Of a stretch of DNA of 64,000 nucleotides, positions 17,560 to 26,482 are shown in pieces (position 1 is the first letter of the stretch; every line of letters starts with the position of its first letter). The notes below the pieces were generated by a model, which worked only from the letters and a program-made list of their open reading frames with translations, ran no database searches and was not told where the DNA came from. Source of the DNA: JAEXNA01 sp037968995 (GTDB lineage: Bacteria > Vulcanimicrobiota > Xenobia > Xenobiales > JADMJV01). The translations under genes and the position numbers were made by a program. The stretch is taken from NCBI GenBank assembly GCA_037968995.1, contig JBBKWP010000363.1, forward strand, positions 9,838-73,837, read 5' to 3'.

Positions 17560-19041
17560 TTAGGTGTTGCTACTCTTTACCGTGTTGTCTTTTTCTAAGC
17601 GAAAGCCGTCGACGGTCGAAACCAGGAGATAGCTTTCCCCGGATTTGACCCGGCTCTTGAGCATTTCGGTTGCGATCATATTCTCCACAGATCGCACAAA
17701 GCTTCTGCGTAAAGAATCCGCGGTGGAGTGGTTCTCCGCCATGAGTGAGGCGGCGATCTCGGGGGCTATTCGCAACCGGATAGACCGCCGCTGCCAAAGT
17801 TTTTCTTCGAGTTCTCGCGACCAACGAGTCACAAGTTGGCGATACTCTGGTTCATCCAAGGGGGCGAAGAGAACGATTTCATCGACTTTTTCGGTCAGTT
17901 CACTGCCTAAACCGCGTTCTAGGTCCGGAAGCAGTTCCTGTTCCATTCTCTCGAGGTCCATTCCGGCGCGGGCCGACAGCCTAAACCCCAAAGGTTGGTT
18001 GCGTTCCAAGAAATCCGCATCGATGTTTGAAGAAAGTACGATCACATGATCCCGAAATGATACGCGGTGCCCGTGTCCGTCGGTGGCGAAACCACGGCCC
18101 AAGATGTGAGTGATTCTCGCGATCGCACGTGGATGAGCTCTCTCGATGTTCTCTAGCAAGAAAATCGAATACGGATACTCCAGAGCGAGTCCCGTTAACA
18201 GACCGAACGGTTCCTCGCTCGACCCGGTAAGGCGATCCGCCTCCTCCTCACCGCTGAACTCTTCCATGTCGATACGCAGCAGTCGCTCCTCGTCACCGTA
18301 GAGGAGTGCGGCCAACAGGCGTGCCAGCGTGGCCTTTCCAGCACCCCGTGGCCCGATGAACAGGAAGGCTGCCAGAGGTCGACGAGATTCGGCAAGTCCC
18401 GCCCACGCTCGCGTCAGAGTGGAGACCACCCTGTCGACTGCCGATCCCTGCCCTACCATCTGGTCGTTGAGCACGTCGCGCGCGCTCTGCATCCGTTCTT
18501 TCCATCGACGCATCTCGGCCTGTAGTGAGCGTTGGCCCTCCCCTTTTCGAAAAAAAGTTCTTGGGCGGCGACTGGTACGTTCGGTGATTCGCTCCTCCAC
18601 AGCGGCGGCCCAACTGGTAAGATCGATGTCGAGATGGGTGAGAAGTTGGCACGCATCGGACTCGCGGTCCTTGAGAAGCGACCAGAGAAGAGTGAGACTA
18701 TCGGCTTCGGTGCCCTCGAGTCGCGCACTTTCTTCGGCAAGACGTACAATGCCGAGGGTTCTCAGGGTGGGTGGCGGGTTCTCTCGCGCGTAGGCGTTGT
18801 CACCCTTTCCCACTTGGCCGACGACTTCTTGACGCAGTCGCGAGAGCGAGAATTTTCGCTCTCGAAGAAACTTCGCGGCCGATCCCTCTCGATATCCGAG
18901 CAAGCCCAACAAAAGGTGCTCTGGCCCCACGAAGCTATGTCCAAGGAGGCGGCACTCTTCTCGGGCCCGCTCCAGTGTAGCCTCGAATCCTGGTGTCCGC
19001 CTCACGCCGGCAAGGTCTCCAAGTTGTAGTCTCCGTTCCAT
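17560..19041 (-). CDS. ClpC-like protein with a single, motif-degenerate AAA-2 domain
   Basis: 493 residues from the ATG at 19041, numbered from there. Residues 15-150 form a Clp_N repeat pair (HSFVGPEHLLLGLLG, then LAEESARLEGTEADSLTLLWSLL). The first AAA domain of ClpC/ClpB is missing, and the rest is a D2-type module. Walker A is GPRGAGKAT (230-238) instead of GxxGVGKT. Walker B reads SIFLLENIERAHP, so the usual D-E pair is E297-N298. The arginine-finger segment is SELTEKVDEIVLF with Lys385 where NRID normally gives Arg. Sensor-1 Asn339 and sensor-2 Arg445/446 persist. ATP hydrolysis is therefore doubtful. It overlaps the TPR gene upstream by 40 bases and is probably its partner. Confidence 0.8.
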   Translation of the reverse strand: MERRLQLGDLAGVRRTPGFEATLERAREECRLLGHSFVGPEHLLLGLLGYREGSAAKFLRERKFSLSRLRQEVVGQVGKGDNAYARENPPPTLRTLGIVRLAEESARLEGTEADSLTLLWSLLKDRESDACQLLTHLDIDLTSWAAAVEERITERTSRRPRTFFRKGEGQRSLQAEMRRWKERMQSARDVLNDQMVGQGSAVDRVVSTLTRAWAGLAESRRPLAAFLFIGPRGAGKATLARLLAALLYGDEERLLRIDMEEFSGEEEADRLTGSSEEPFGLLTGLALEYPYSIFLLENIERAHPRAIARITHILGRGFATDGHGHRVSFRDHVIVLSSNIDADFLERNQPLGFRLSARAGMDLERMEQELLPDLERGLGSELTEKVDEIVLFAPLDEPEYRQLVTRWSRELEEKLWQRRSIRLRIAPEIAASLMAENHSTADSLRRSFVRSVENMIATEMLKSRVKSGESYLLVSTVDGFRLEKDNTVKSSNT

Positions 19042-20948
19042 GCTAGAAGATCTTGCGCGCAACACACCACAGTGAACGGCTGTTCGTACCACAACCATGA
19101 TGGACAGCGTAAAAGTCGAAATCCACCGGGTTGCGCGACGATGAGGTGGTCCCACTCTATCTCGAACTGGTGCATAGCCATCAGACCGTCTTCTAAATTT
19201 GGAATGCCGTCGATGCTTCCCCGCAACCCGAGACGTCCCAGAACCAGAAGGCGTCGCGCCGGAAGCTTTCGGACGGTAGAGAGCAGTGCCACCAGGAGTG
19301 CGAAGGCCACGTTACCGAGATCACTATCCAGATGGGCGTCTTTTTCTAGCTCTTTCTGGGGAGTAGAGACAAGAGTGCTCATGACTCGAAAACTCTTGGA
19401 AAGGTAAGACGAATCGAGGTTTTCGAGGACGCCTTTGGCCAGGTCGAGACTCGGCAGCAACTGGTCGCAGCCCCAACCAAAGAGTTGGTCTTTGACTCCG
19501 CGACCGAGTTCGGCTTCGAGCCGCAGAGTGTGAACGCTCCCATCGGCTGGGAAGGTGACGAAAACCTCTACCTCCTCGGAAATGTCGCGAGTTCGATAGA
19601 TTCCGTTCGGCCCCGACCGGGAGCCGTGGACGAGCTTACTCTTGAGCAGCGCCGAGAGTTGTTGAGCGCCGAACATCTTTTCTTGTGAGAAGAGCTGCTC
19701 AGCCAGTTCCCAGACTTCGCGAGTGTCGGGGAAGTTCGAGCAGAGCTGCTCGAGTTCCCTGAGGAGATTGGCAGGGCTCAGAGTTCGATTCTTCGCTCTT
19801 TGCCAGAGAGAAAGAACGGCCATGAGCGATTCTTCATTTCGGGCAGGCCCAACCTCGGAAGATTGGGGAACTTTCGGCCGAAGAGCTTTGAGGTCTCTCT
19901 CAACGTCTCGGCCCGCCAGTGCTTGGCTCCACAGATCCTCCAGGCGTGTGCGGAACGGTATCTCACCCTTCTCGAAGACCTGTTCATAAGCTGAGGGATC
20001 ACGTAAAAGAGCGGCTTCGGTACTATAGACTGAGCAGGCTGACGACCAGAGCCCTTTGGAAAGAAGACCCTCTGCCCGCAATCGATCGATCCGAGAAGGA
20101 CCCGGCGGGAGGTCTGATAGCAAACTGATAAGTTCGTCATAGCGACCATTTTCCAGCATCAGTTCCGCGACTTCACTGAGCCCCTCGCTGTCGGAACGGT
20201 CGAGGTTCTCGGTGTTCTCCATTAGTGTGAGCGCGGTGTCCAGGTCTCCTTGCATTCTCGCAAGCTTGGCGACCATGATTTTGGCTTTGGTACCATTCCA
20301 ATCTAAAGCAAACCGTTGCTCTTGCCAAAGACCGTCAGAATCGAGTTCCAAAACACGTTCGAATTCGCCGCGTGACAACTCAAGCGAACCTTCTTGGTAG
20401 GTCAGAAGACCTAACAGAAACCGCAAAGACGGCGAGTCCGGATCCGCTTCGAGTGCCAACATGGTCGACTCTTTGGTCTTATCTGCGGAGTGTTCGCCTA
20501 ACTGTTCAATAACGAAAGTGTAGAGAGCTAACGATTCGCGAACTTTTGAACTTGGCGCGATTTCGCTTCTTCGGATGTACTGTGGCCGGAGAAGGCGTAA
20601 ATCCGTCCATCGATTGAGGACGACCAGTAGAGTGCCCACCCGGTCGAGGGGACTCATGGAGACGGGCTCGGCGTCGAGCCACTGGAAATACGCTTCTAAA
20701 GCCTCTTCGAGTCGACCCTCCATTTCTCGAACCAAGCCAAGCCACTCCCAATAGAGGGCACGAAGGTCGGAGCGCGGGTCGAGTTCGATGGCCCGCTGAT
20801 AACTCGCAGCAGCTTCGTCGACGCGATTGATTCTCAGAAAAGCTTCTCCAAGGGTCAGGCAAAGCTCAGACTCCTTGGGGGCTGCCCGAGAGCCCTCTTG
20901 AAGTTCTTCGAGCCGAACGCTTGAGGTGACGAGGTCGTCTTTACTCAT
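19002..20948 (-). CDS. TPR protein with a C-terminal Lon/RadA-like domain
   Basis: 648 residues. The N-terminal 430 are TPR helices (LGEAFLRINRVDEAAASYQR, WEWLGLVREMEGRLEEALEA). From about 470 to 620 the pattern changes to one resembling the S5D2-type domain of Lon, RadA and ComM: VHTLRLEAELGRGVKDQLFG, DSDLGNVAFALLVALLS and GRLGLRGSIDGIPNLEDGL. Lon's catalytic Ser would fall at Asp543 and its Lys is not kept, so this looks like a non-proteolytic version, as in RadA. The fold call rests on pattern matching only. It overlaps the ClpC-like gene by 40 bases, suggesting a shared complex. Confidence 0.72.
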   Translation of the reverse strand: MSKDDLVTSSVRLEELQEGSRAAPKESELCLTLGEAFLRINRVDEAAASYQRAIELDPRSDLRALYWEWLGLVREMEGRLEEALEAYFQWLDAEPVSMSPLDRVGTLLVVLNRWTDLRLLRPQYIRRSEIAPSSKVRESLALYTFVIEQLGEHSADKTKESTMLALEADPDSPSLRFLLGLLTYQEGSLELSRGEFERVLELDSDGLWQEQRFALDWNGTKAKIMVAKLARMQGDLDTALTLMENTENLDRSDSEGLSEVAELMLENGRYDELISLLSDLPPGPSRIDRLRAEGLLSKGLWSSACSVYSTEAALLRDPSAYEQVFEKGEIPFRTRLEDLWSQALAGRDVERDLKALRPKVPQSSEVGPARNEESLMAVLSLWQRAKNRTLSPANLLRELEQLCSNFPDTREVWELAEQLFSQEKMFGAQQLSALLKSKLVHGSRSGPNGIYRTRDISEEVEVFVTFPADGSVHTLRLEAELGRGVKDQLFGWGCDQLLPSLDLAKGVLENLDSSYLSKSFRVMSTLVSTPQKELEKDAHLDSDLGNVAFALLVALLSTVRKLPARRLLVLGRLGLRGSIDGIPNLEDGLMAMHQFEIEWDHLIVAQPGGFRLLRCPSWLWYEQPFTVVCCAQDLLAWNGDYNLETLPA

Positions 20949-20975
20949 GGGCCAAGACGTTCGGGCAGGCCCCGG

Positions 20976-22037
20976 GTGGAACCTGTCGTAGCCGGTGGGA
21001 TGGAAGCCATTGGACCGATGTTGCCTTTCTCCTTAGGGACCGTCGTCATCGATCCACCCCTGCTTTTGGCGCCTATGGCTGGGCACACAAACATCGGATT
21101 TCGGACTTTAGTGAGGGAACTGGGCAGTTGCGGACTGGTATGTTCCGAACTCATCTCCAGCCACGCCTTGGAAGTGACTCCCAATGCTCGGAAAACGACA
21201 GAGCTTTTCGATTGGTCGCCACGGGAATTTCCGTTTGCTGTTCAACTTTTCGGCGCTGACCCTCAAGAGATGGGAAGGGCTGCCCAGATCGTAGTGGACA
21301 GAGGGGCCCCCATAGTGGATATCAATATGGGCTGCTGGGTGCCCAAGGTCGCCAAAAAAGGCTGTGGTGCCGCCCTGCTTGGAGATCTGCCGAGGGCCCG
21401 GGCGGTGGTCGCCGCGGTTTGTCAGGCGGTGAAGGTGCCGGTGACGGTCAAAATCCGATTGGGCCTCGAGCCGGGAAATCCCACCGCGGTTCCTTTCGCT
21501 TTGGCCGCGGCCGAGGTCGGCGCTCAAATGATCACAGTGCATGGGAGATACGCCCGCCAAGGTTTTCAAGGCGATTCGGACCACACGATCACAGCTGAGA
21601 TTAGACGACAACTGCCGAGGGATGTGAAGGTGATTGCCAATGGTGACATCATAGACCTAGCGTCCGCTCGAGCCGTCTTGGAGCAGACCCGTTGCGATGG
21701 TCTCATGCTGGGTCGAGCGGCGCTCCGTCGCCCTTGGGTCTTTCGAGAGTTGGCCGCCGAATTGTGTTCTGGGTCCGAGAAGCCGGGAAATTTTCTGCCG
21801 TGGGAGATCGCGCAACGCCACCTGATTTTGGCACAGGAGTTGATCAAAAAGCCTGAGGCTGTTTTGGTTCGGGAGTTGAGAGGTCAGTTGTTGCCGTACC
21901 GGTTGGGCGCTCCCCTGGATACGCCGAATCAAGAACGCGGACTGGTTGAAGGAAAACTTCGCCAGGCCCTTGTGGAGGCAAAGACCTTTCAAGATCTTGC
22001 AACAGTCTTGAACCTGACTCGTGATTATCTTGAGTGA
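20976..22037 (+). CDS. dus: tRNA-dihydrouridine synthase
   Basis: 353 residues, an FMN TIM-barrel reducing uridines in tRNA. The start LLLAPMAGHTNIGFRTLVRE and the active-site strand VDINMGCWVPKVAKKGCGAAL with Cys120 are diagnostic. Dus enzymes usually have NMGCP, so Trp in place of Pro is a small oddity. ITVHGRYARQGFQG and VIANGDI with LMLGRAALRRPW supply phosphate and FMN contacts, as in DusB-type enzymes. The GTG at 20976 is used here; ATGs at 21000 and 21018 are alternatives. It diverges from the TPR gene with only 27 bases between. Confidence 0.93.
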   Translation: MEPVVAGGMEAIGPMLPFSLGTVVIDPPLLLAPMAGHTNIGFRTLVRELGSCGLVCSELISSHALEVTPNARKTTELFDWSPREFPFAVQLFGADPQEMGRAAQIVVDRGAPIVDINMGCWVPKVAKKGCGAALLGDLPRARAVVAAVCQAVKVPVTVKIRLGLEPGNPTAVPFALAAAEVGAQMITVHGRYARQGFQGDSDHTITAEIRRQLPRDVKVIANGDIIDLASARAVLEQTRCDGLMLGRAALRRPWVFRELAAELCSGSEKPGNFLPWEIAQRHLILAQELIKKPEAVLVRELRGQLLPYRLGAPLDTPNQERGLVEGKLRQALVEAKTFQDLATVLNLTRDYLE

Positions 22038-22196
22038 CGCAATGCCGACGACTTGGGCGATGGATCTTCTATCGAAGAATTGTTCGGACTAAGCAGTAGT
22101 GTGAAACACCGACCGAGAACTACTGAGGGTCCGATTGCCAAGTTTAGTAAGTTGGGATGCGGGGACGAGACTAGAGTCTGAAAAGGGGACCAAACC

Positions 22197-23855
22197 TTGA
22201 ACGAACCGAACGCCGAAGCCGCCGAGTCAGGGGTCCGGTTCATCGCCCCGAGCAAACGACTCTGGGTCTTGCCGATCCTACGCGCACTAGAGCAGATGGA
22301 TGGGTCAGGTCGACCTAAAGTCGTCGCGGAAAAGGTGATGGATCTTTTCTCTCAGGGGCTCAACGAAAAGCAGTTGATACAGTTGCGCGACCACGCCGGA
22401 CTGGGATGGACTCGACTTGAGATGGTCAAATGTGGTCTGCTCGGTGGTGAGCGCGCCCTTTGGTCACTGACACCTCTGTCTCGCGTATACCTCCGAGCTC
22501 ACAGGAATGACGTCTTGGACCCTCCTCGGCATTTTTTGTCGAATTCTAGTGATGCGGTGGAGGTCACAACCGAAATCGTGTCGGTAACCGAGACTCGAGC
22601 CTACGAAATCCCCATACTTTCCGTGGTTCGTAAGGGACGAATGATGCGACACGAAATTCTGGCTCGGGTCTACCACCATCTTAAAGACCGTCTGCTTCCT
22701 GGAGACACCAGAACGGTTCCTGACAAAAAGGTCATGGTCGCGCTCGAGCGGGCCGGTTCGGCCCTTTCCGGTATGTGGCGTGACGGTCGGGTGAGAAATC
22801 CGGTCCGCGGCTATTGGGAGATCACTGATCGAGGTCGGGAGTCTCTAGAGTTAGGAGAAGCGTTCTTCAGCTTAGCTCAGTATCAAGGAGCCACTCGAGC
22901 AATGGTGCTCATCTCGTCGGGTCATTCTGGAAAGTCAACGTTCACTCCAAATCTACAGACCCTCAAAACGATTTTGGGAACAACGCTTTTCGGTGAGTTG
23001 CAAGAGTGTTTACAGTTCAATAGAGGGCCATCGCCGGTCAACCCATTGGGACTGTCTCGGAATCTCATCTTCTACGGTCCTCCCGGTACCGGGAAAACCC
23101 GCTTAGCGAAGTTAGTGGCTCAGTCTTTGGCCGAGGACGAGCATCCGGGACCCGAGAGTCGGTGGCGGATCCTTTCTTTTCATCCCGGCTACGCCTACGG
23201 GGACTTTATCCAGAATCTAGAACCGAGCCAGGAGTCTCAATCATTGACCTATCGGATCTCGACGGGCTCCTTTTTGGAATTTTGTGCTCAAGCCGATGCT
23301 GAACCAGACCGATTCTTCGTGATGGTTATCGACGAACTCCATCGCGGTGAGGCATCCCGAATCTTTGGGGAACTGGCCTATGCCATGGAGTATCGTGGCG
23401 AAGAGGTCGAACTGGCCAGAGGGGGCATCTTAAGAGTCCCCACCAATCTCGTAATCCTGGCAACCGTGAGCAGCGCCGACGCCCACGCTTTTCCTCTCGA
23501 TTCGGCGCTAAGGCGCCGGTTTTCTTTTTTGCGAATCCCACCAGACCCTGAAATTATCTCCGAACTGTTGGTTGGGAACGCGGAGTTGATGGCTGGAACA
23601 CTCGAACTGTTCAACGAGTGGGTTGAACAGACGCTCGACGAGGATCATACCATAGGTCACAGCTATTTCCTGAATCCGAGCCTCCACCCTTTCACTGCCA
23701 TCACTATGGAGCGGGCTTGGCGCACGGAGATCCTGCCGTTGATGGAGCATTATTTCCTCAGGAATCGTGAGCTCATTGCGGAGTCTCGGATCGCCTGGAA
23801 ACGGGCTATCAAATCCGCGGCGAAAAAACTTCATACTGCTCAAGCGGGGGCTTAG
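22197..23855 (+). CDS. Orphan McrB-like AAA ATPase with N-terminal Mrr_N-like winged helices
   Basis: 552 residues. The N-terminal 230 contain two winged-helix-like segments similar to Mrr_N domains (RLWVLPILRALEQMDG...; EIPILSVVRKGRMMRHEIL...VYHHL), each ending in a WSLT.. or WEITDRGRE strand. The AAA module is McrB-type: Walker A FYGPPGTGKT (292-301), Walker B MVIDELHRGEASRIFGEL with D379-E380, sensor block SSADAHAFPLDSALRRRF and IGHSYFL near 486. In McrBC the partner McrC is the nuclease; none is adjacent, since the next gene is on the opposite strand and overlaps at the stops. The start is TTG with AGGGG upstream. A defence role is inference. Confidence 0.8.
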   Translation: MNEPNAEAAESGVRFIAPSKRLWVLPILRALEQMDGSGRPKVVAEKVMDLFSQGLNEKQLIQLRDHAGLGWTRLEMVKCGLLGGERALWSLTPLSRVYLRAHRNDVLDPPRHFLSNSSDAVEVTTEIVSVTETRAYEIPILSVVRKGRMMRHEILARVYHHLKDRLLPGDTRTVPDKKVMVALERAGSALSGMWRDGRVRNPVRGYWEITDRGRESLELGEAFFSLAQYQGATRAMVLISSGHSGKSTFTPNLQTLKTILGTTLFGELQECLQFNRGPSPVNPLGLSRNLIFYGPPGTGKTRLAKLVAQSLAEDEHPGPESRWRILSFHPGYAYGDFIQNLEPSQESQSLTYRISTGSFLEFCAQADAEPDRFFVMVIDELHRGEASRIFGELAYAMEYRGEEVELARGGILRVPTNLVILATVSSADAHAFPLDSALRRRFSFLRIPPDPEIISELLVGNAELMAGTLELFNEWVEQTLDEDHTIGHSYFLNPSLHPFTAITMERAWRTEILPLMEHYFLRNRELIAESRIAWKRAIKSAAKKLHTAQAGA

Positions 23856-24364
23856 CCGATGAGGTCGTGTCTTCGATACGACCAGACCGGACCGTTGATT
23901 ACGAGTTCGCCGAAGCCGGGCGTCTCGCCACCTCGAGGCGAGGTGACACTGCCGGGGTTGATGATCGCACAAAGCCCGTGTGGGGTCGCGATCTCCTCAA
24001 AGCGCTGTTTGTGAGTGTGGCCGTGGATGATCACCTGAGTGAAATCGGGAAAACGTTCAACGACCGCGAAGGCGTGATCCAAGGGGAGGTCCCAGCCGTG
24101 AATCATGCCGACCGATACATTTTCTAAGGTGCGATGCACCGTGTGTGGCAGAGTTCGTCCAAAGAATGTGTCGCAGTTGCCTTTGACGCAGAGTACCGGA
24201 GCAATCTCTTCTAAAGCGACCAGAACAGATTCGTCGACTACGTCTCCGGCGTGCCAAATCTGGTGATATCCCTTTTGGAGAGCTTGCATTAAAGCCCGCG
24301 CGGAAGGCAGGGTCGGAGCCCAAGAATCCCAGTGGGTGTCGGATAGGATTGCGATCTTTTGCAT
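23852..24364 (-). CDS. YfcE/MJ0936-type metallophosphoesterase
   Basis: 170 residues, the length of the small MJ0936/YfcE phosphodiesterases. All metal motifs are present: ILSDTHWD at the start, HAGDVVD, KGNCDTFFG, MIHGWD, IIHGHTHKQRFE and NPGSVTSPRG. The family uses two Mn2+ or similar ions to cleave phosphodiesters; the natural substrate is unknown. Its stop overlaps that of the McrB-like gene head-on (23852-23855). No operon partner lies downstream on the minus strand apart from the separate ispG cluster running toward it. Confidence 0.92.
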   Translation of the reverse strand: MQKIAILSDTHWDSWAPTLPSARALMQALQKGYHQIWHAGDVVDESVLVALEEIAPVLCVKGNCDTFFGRTLPHTVHRTLENVSVGMIHGWDLPLDHAFAVVERFPDFTQVIIHGHTHKQRFEEIATPHGLCAIINPGSVTSPRGGETPGFGELVINGPVWSYRRHDLIG

Positions 24365-24394
24365 TTCAAAGTTTGCCGCGTGAACTCCGAGGCC

Positions 24395-24748
24395 TTAAAG
24401 GATCTCCAAGACGAGATCGAACTCCCTTGCGCTCTCAGACTTGAGCGCCGACCACCAGTCGGCCCATTCGGCGGGGATTCTGGCTTGACCAGTCTCCTCC
24501 GCCTTCACGACTTCAATTCCGTGGCCCTGAACCGCCTCTAGTATCATTTGGGCGGCTTCCGCCATGTAGCAGCCATCCGAGAGAGCCGCGCTCGCGACTG
24601 TGAGGCGCAGACGTCCCTCTTTCCAGCGCGGATAAAAAATCGGTCGACTAGCGACCGAACGGAACGAGAGAATCAAACGGGCTGCCTCTTCTAAGGCGTC
24701 GCGCCGTAGGGGGGCGGTGCATCGAACCTCCACGCTGGTTATCTTCAA
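24395..24748 (-). CDS. Small conserved-looking protein, unknown function
   Basis: 117 residues from a TTG at 24748 that overlaps the TGA of the DsrE-like gene (TTGA). The longer frame back to 24910 only mirrors that gene. The protein starts MKITSVEVRCTAPLRRDALE and looks alpha/beta with alternating strands (RLRLTVASAALSDGCYMAEAA, then an amphipathic helix). I do not recognise the family. Being third after ispG and the DsrE-like gene, it may belong to a sulfur or Fe-S related function, which is inference from position only. Confidence 0.62.
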   Translation of the reverse strand: MKITSVEVRCTAPLRRDALEEAARLILSFRSVASRPIFYPRWKEGRLRLTVASAALSDGCYMAEAAQMILEAVQGHGIEVVKAEETGQARIPAEWADWWSALKSESAREFDLVLEIL

Positions 24749-25107
24749 GGAGTAACCACCCTGTCGCTGGTCAAACAGAGTTCGGCAAATCGTTCGAGAT
24801 TGGTCAGTTGCACACCGGGCAGGAAAGTCTCGTGGTTTGAGACGCCTCGAAGGGCCGCACAACGTTGGCTGACGTAGACCGCGACACCTCGTGCCTTCAG
24901 TGCCTTCCAACCGCCATCAACAGGTACGGTGCATCCAGCATCATCGAGACGTTGACCGTTGATAGCTTGATAGACCCCGTCTCCTCTGAGAAAAACCCAA
25001 GTCGATGTTGTCTCAGGAGAATTTACAACATCGAGGCACTGTTCGAAGAAAACTTCGAATCCGTCGCGATCTTGGGGAGAGTTTTGCAGGAGAAATCCAA
25101 CGACCAT
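24745..25107 (-). CDS. DsrE/TusD-like sulfur-relay family protein
   Basis: 120 residues from the ATG at 25107. The start MVVGFLLQNSPQDRDG, the strand VFLRGDGVYQAINGQ and the later LKARGVAVYVSQRCAALRGV follow the DsrE/YchN pattern, in which a strand ending in a gDGVy turn is followed by a Cys-containing loop. The Cys in SQRCAALRG is at the position of the persulfide-carrying Cys of active members. It begins 13 bases after the ispG stop and overlaps the next gene by a TTGA. IspG needs an Fe-S cluster, so a link to sulfur delivery is possible but unproven. Confidence 0.68.
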   Translation of the reverse strand: MVVGFLLQNSPQDRDGFEVFFEQCLDVVNSPETTSTWVFLRGDGVYQAINGQRLDDAGCTVPVDGGWKALKARGVAVYVSQRCAALRGVSNHETFLPGVQLTNLERFAELCLTSDRVVTP

Positions 25108-25120
25108 TAGGGGATCCGCT

Positions 25121-26362
25121 CTAAGAAGCGACAGCTTCTTTGGGAGAGTAGTGAGATTGAACGTATTCCTCGACCATTTCCAAGAACCGACCGCCAATGG
25201 TTTTGGCGTCTCCCTTCAAAGTGGCAACTTTCTGGCCATCGGCGTAGACTGGGGCGCTGGGATGCTCTCCGGTTCCAGGAAGCGAAAGGCCGATGTGCGC
25301 GCCTTTAGCCTCTCCCGGCCCGTTCACTACACAGCCCATAACGGCTACCTTCATGGATTCCACACCCTCGAACCCGGCCTCTTGCCAGGCTTTCATCCTC
25401 AACTTGAGGTGGTCTTCCACCTGGAGGGCGAGTTCCTGGAAGAGTGTACTTGTTGTTCGGCCGCAACCAGGACACGCGGTCACTCGCGGAGTGAAACTAC
25501 GCAATCCCATATTCTGAAGAATCTCTCTGCAGATCTCCACTTCTTCGGTGCGCGGCGCGCCGGGTTTTGGGGTCAAGGAGACGCGAATCGTATCTCCGAT
25601 CCCCTCGTGAAGGAGAATCCCCAAGGCCAGACTGGAACTGACAGTGCCTTTGATGCCCATGCCGGCCTCGGTGAGGCCTAAATGAAGGGGAAAGCGGCTC
25701 CGTTTGGCCATCTCTTTGTATACGTGAATCATCTCTGCGACTTCACTGACTTTGGTCGACAATATGATCCGGTCTTCGGGCATGCCATATTCTGTAGCTT
25801 GTCGGGCTGAACGAAGGGCGGATTGAACCATGGCGTCGAGAAAAACAATCTGAGCGCCTCGTGGGGAGCCAAGGGCGAGATCTTCATCGATCAATTCTTT
25901 GAGGAGGGCTTGGTCGAGTGAGCCCCCATTGACCCCAATGCGAACCGGTTTTCCAAATTCGATGGCCGCTTCAATCATCGTCCGAAAGTTTGCGTCGTGT
26001 TGTTTTCCTACGCCAACGTTGCCGGGATTGATTCGGTACTTGTCGAGCGCTAAAGCGCACTCGGGATGGGCCACGAGTAATTTGTGGCCGTTGTAGTGAA
26101 AGTCTCCCACCAACGGTGTGTTGTAGCCGGCGGCTCTGACTCGCTTCTTGATTTCCGGAACAGCCATGGCGTTCTCATCGTCTTTGACGGTGAAACGTAC
26201 CAGTTCGGACCCGGCCTCGGCGAGTTCTATCACCTGGCGGACGGTGGATTCGACATCTGCGGTGTCGGTGTTAGTCATGCTCTGGACCCGAACCGGGTTG
26301 GAGCCGCCCACACCGACCTCGCCGACCTTCACCTCGAGGGTGTTGCGCAATCTCAATGACAT
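25121..26362 (-). CDS. ispG: 4-hydroxy-3-methylbut-2-enyl diphosphate synthase
   Basis: 413 residues from the ATG at 26362, which has GAGG eight bases upstream. The longer frame to 26473 runs into the hppD promoter region. IspG converts MEcPP to HMBPP in the MEP isoprenoid pathway. VRVQSMTNTDTADVEST marks the TIM barrel. The 4Fe-4S ligands are the Cys pair in TACPGCGRT and the Cys in VAVMGCVVNGPGEA, with the conserved Glu in NGPGEA. No plant-type insert is present, fitting the short bacterial form. It heads a three-gene operon and is divergent from hppD. Confidence 0.96.
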   Translation of the reverse strand: MSLRLRNTLEVKVGEVGVGGSNPVRVQSMTNTDTADVESTVRQVIELAEAGSELVRFTVKDDENAMAVPEIKKRVRAAGYNTPLVGDFHYNGHKLLVAHPECALALDKYRINPGNVGVGKQHDANFRTMIEAAIEFGKPVRIGVNGGSLDQALLKELIDEDLALGSPRGAQIVFLDAMVQSALRSARQATEYGMPEDRIILSTKVSEVAEMIHVYKEMAKRSRFPLHLGLTEAGMGIKGTVSSSLALGILLHEGIGDTIRVSLTPKPGAPRTEEVEICREILQNMGLRSFTPRVTACPGCGRTTSTLFQELALQVEDHLKLRMKAWQEAGFEGVESMKVAVMGCVVNGPGEAKGAHIGLSLPGTGEHPSAPVYADGQKVATLKGDAKTIGGRFLEMVEEYVQSHYSPKEAVAS

Positions 26363-26482
26363 TATATCCTCATTCCCCACTCGCTCTCTTCTAAACTCTT
26401 CTCCTTCCCCATCTGTTGAGGGGCAGGATATGGATCGCGAGCCAACAAAAGCCAACATATTCTTAGGACTCAAGAGGTATTA

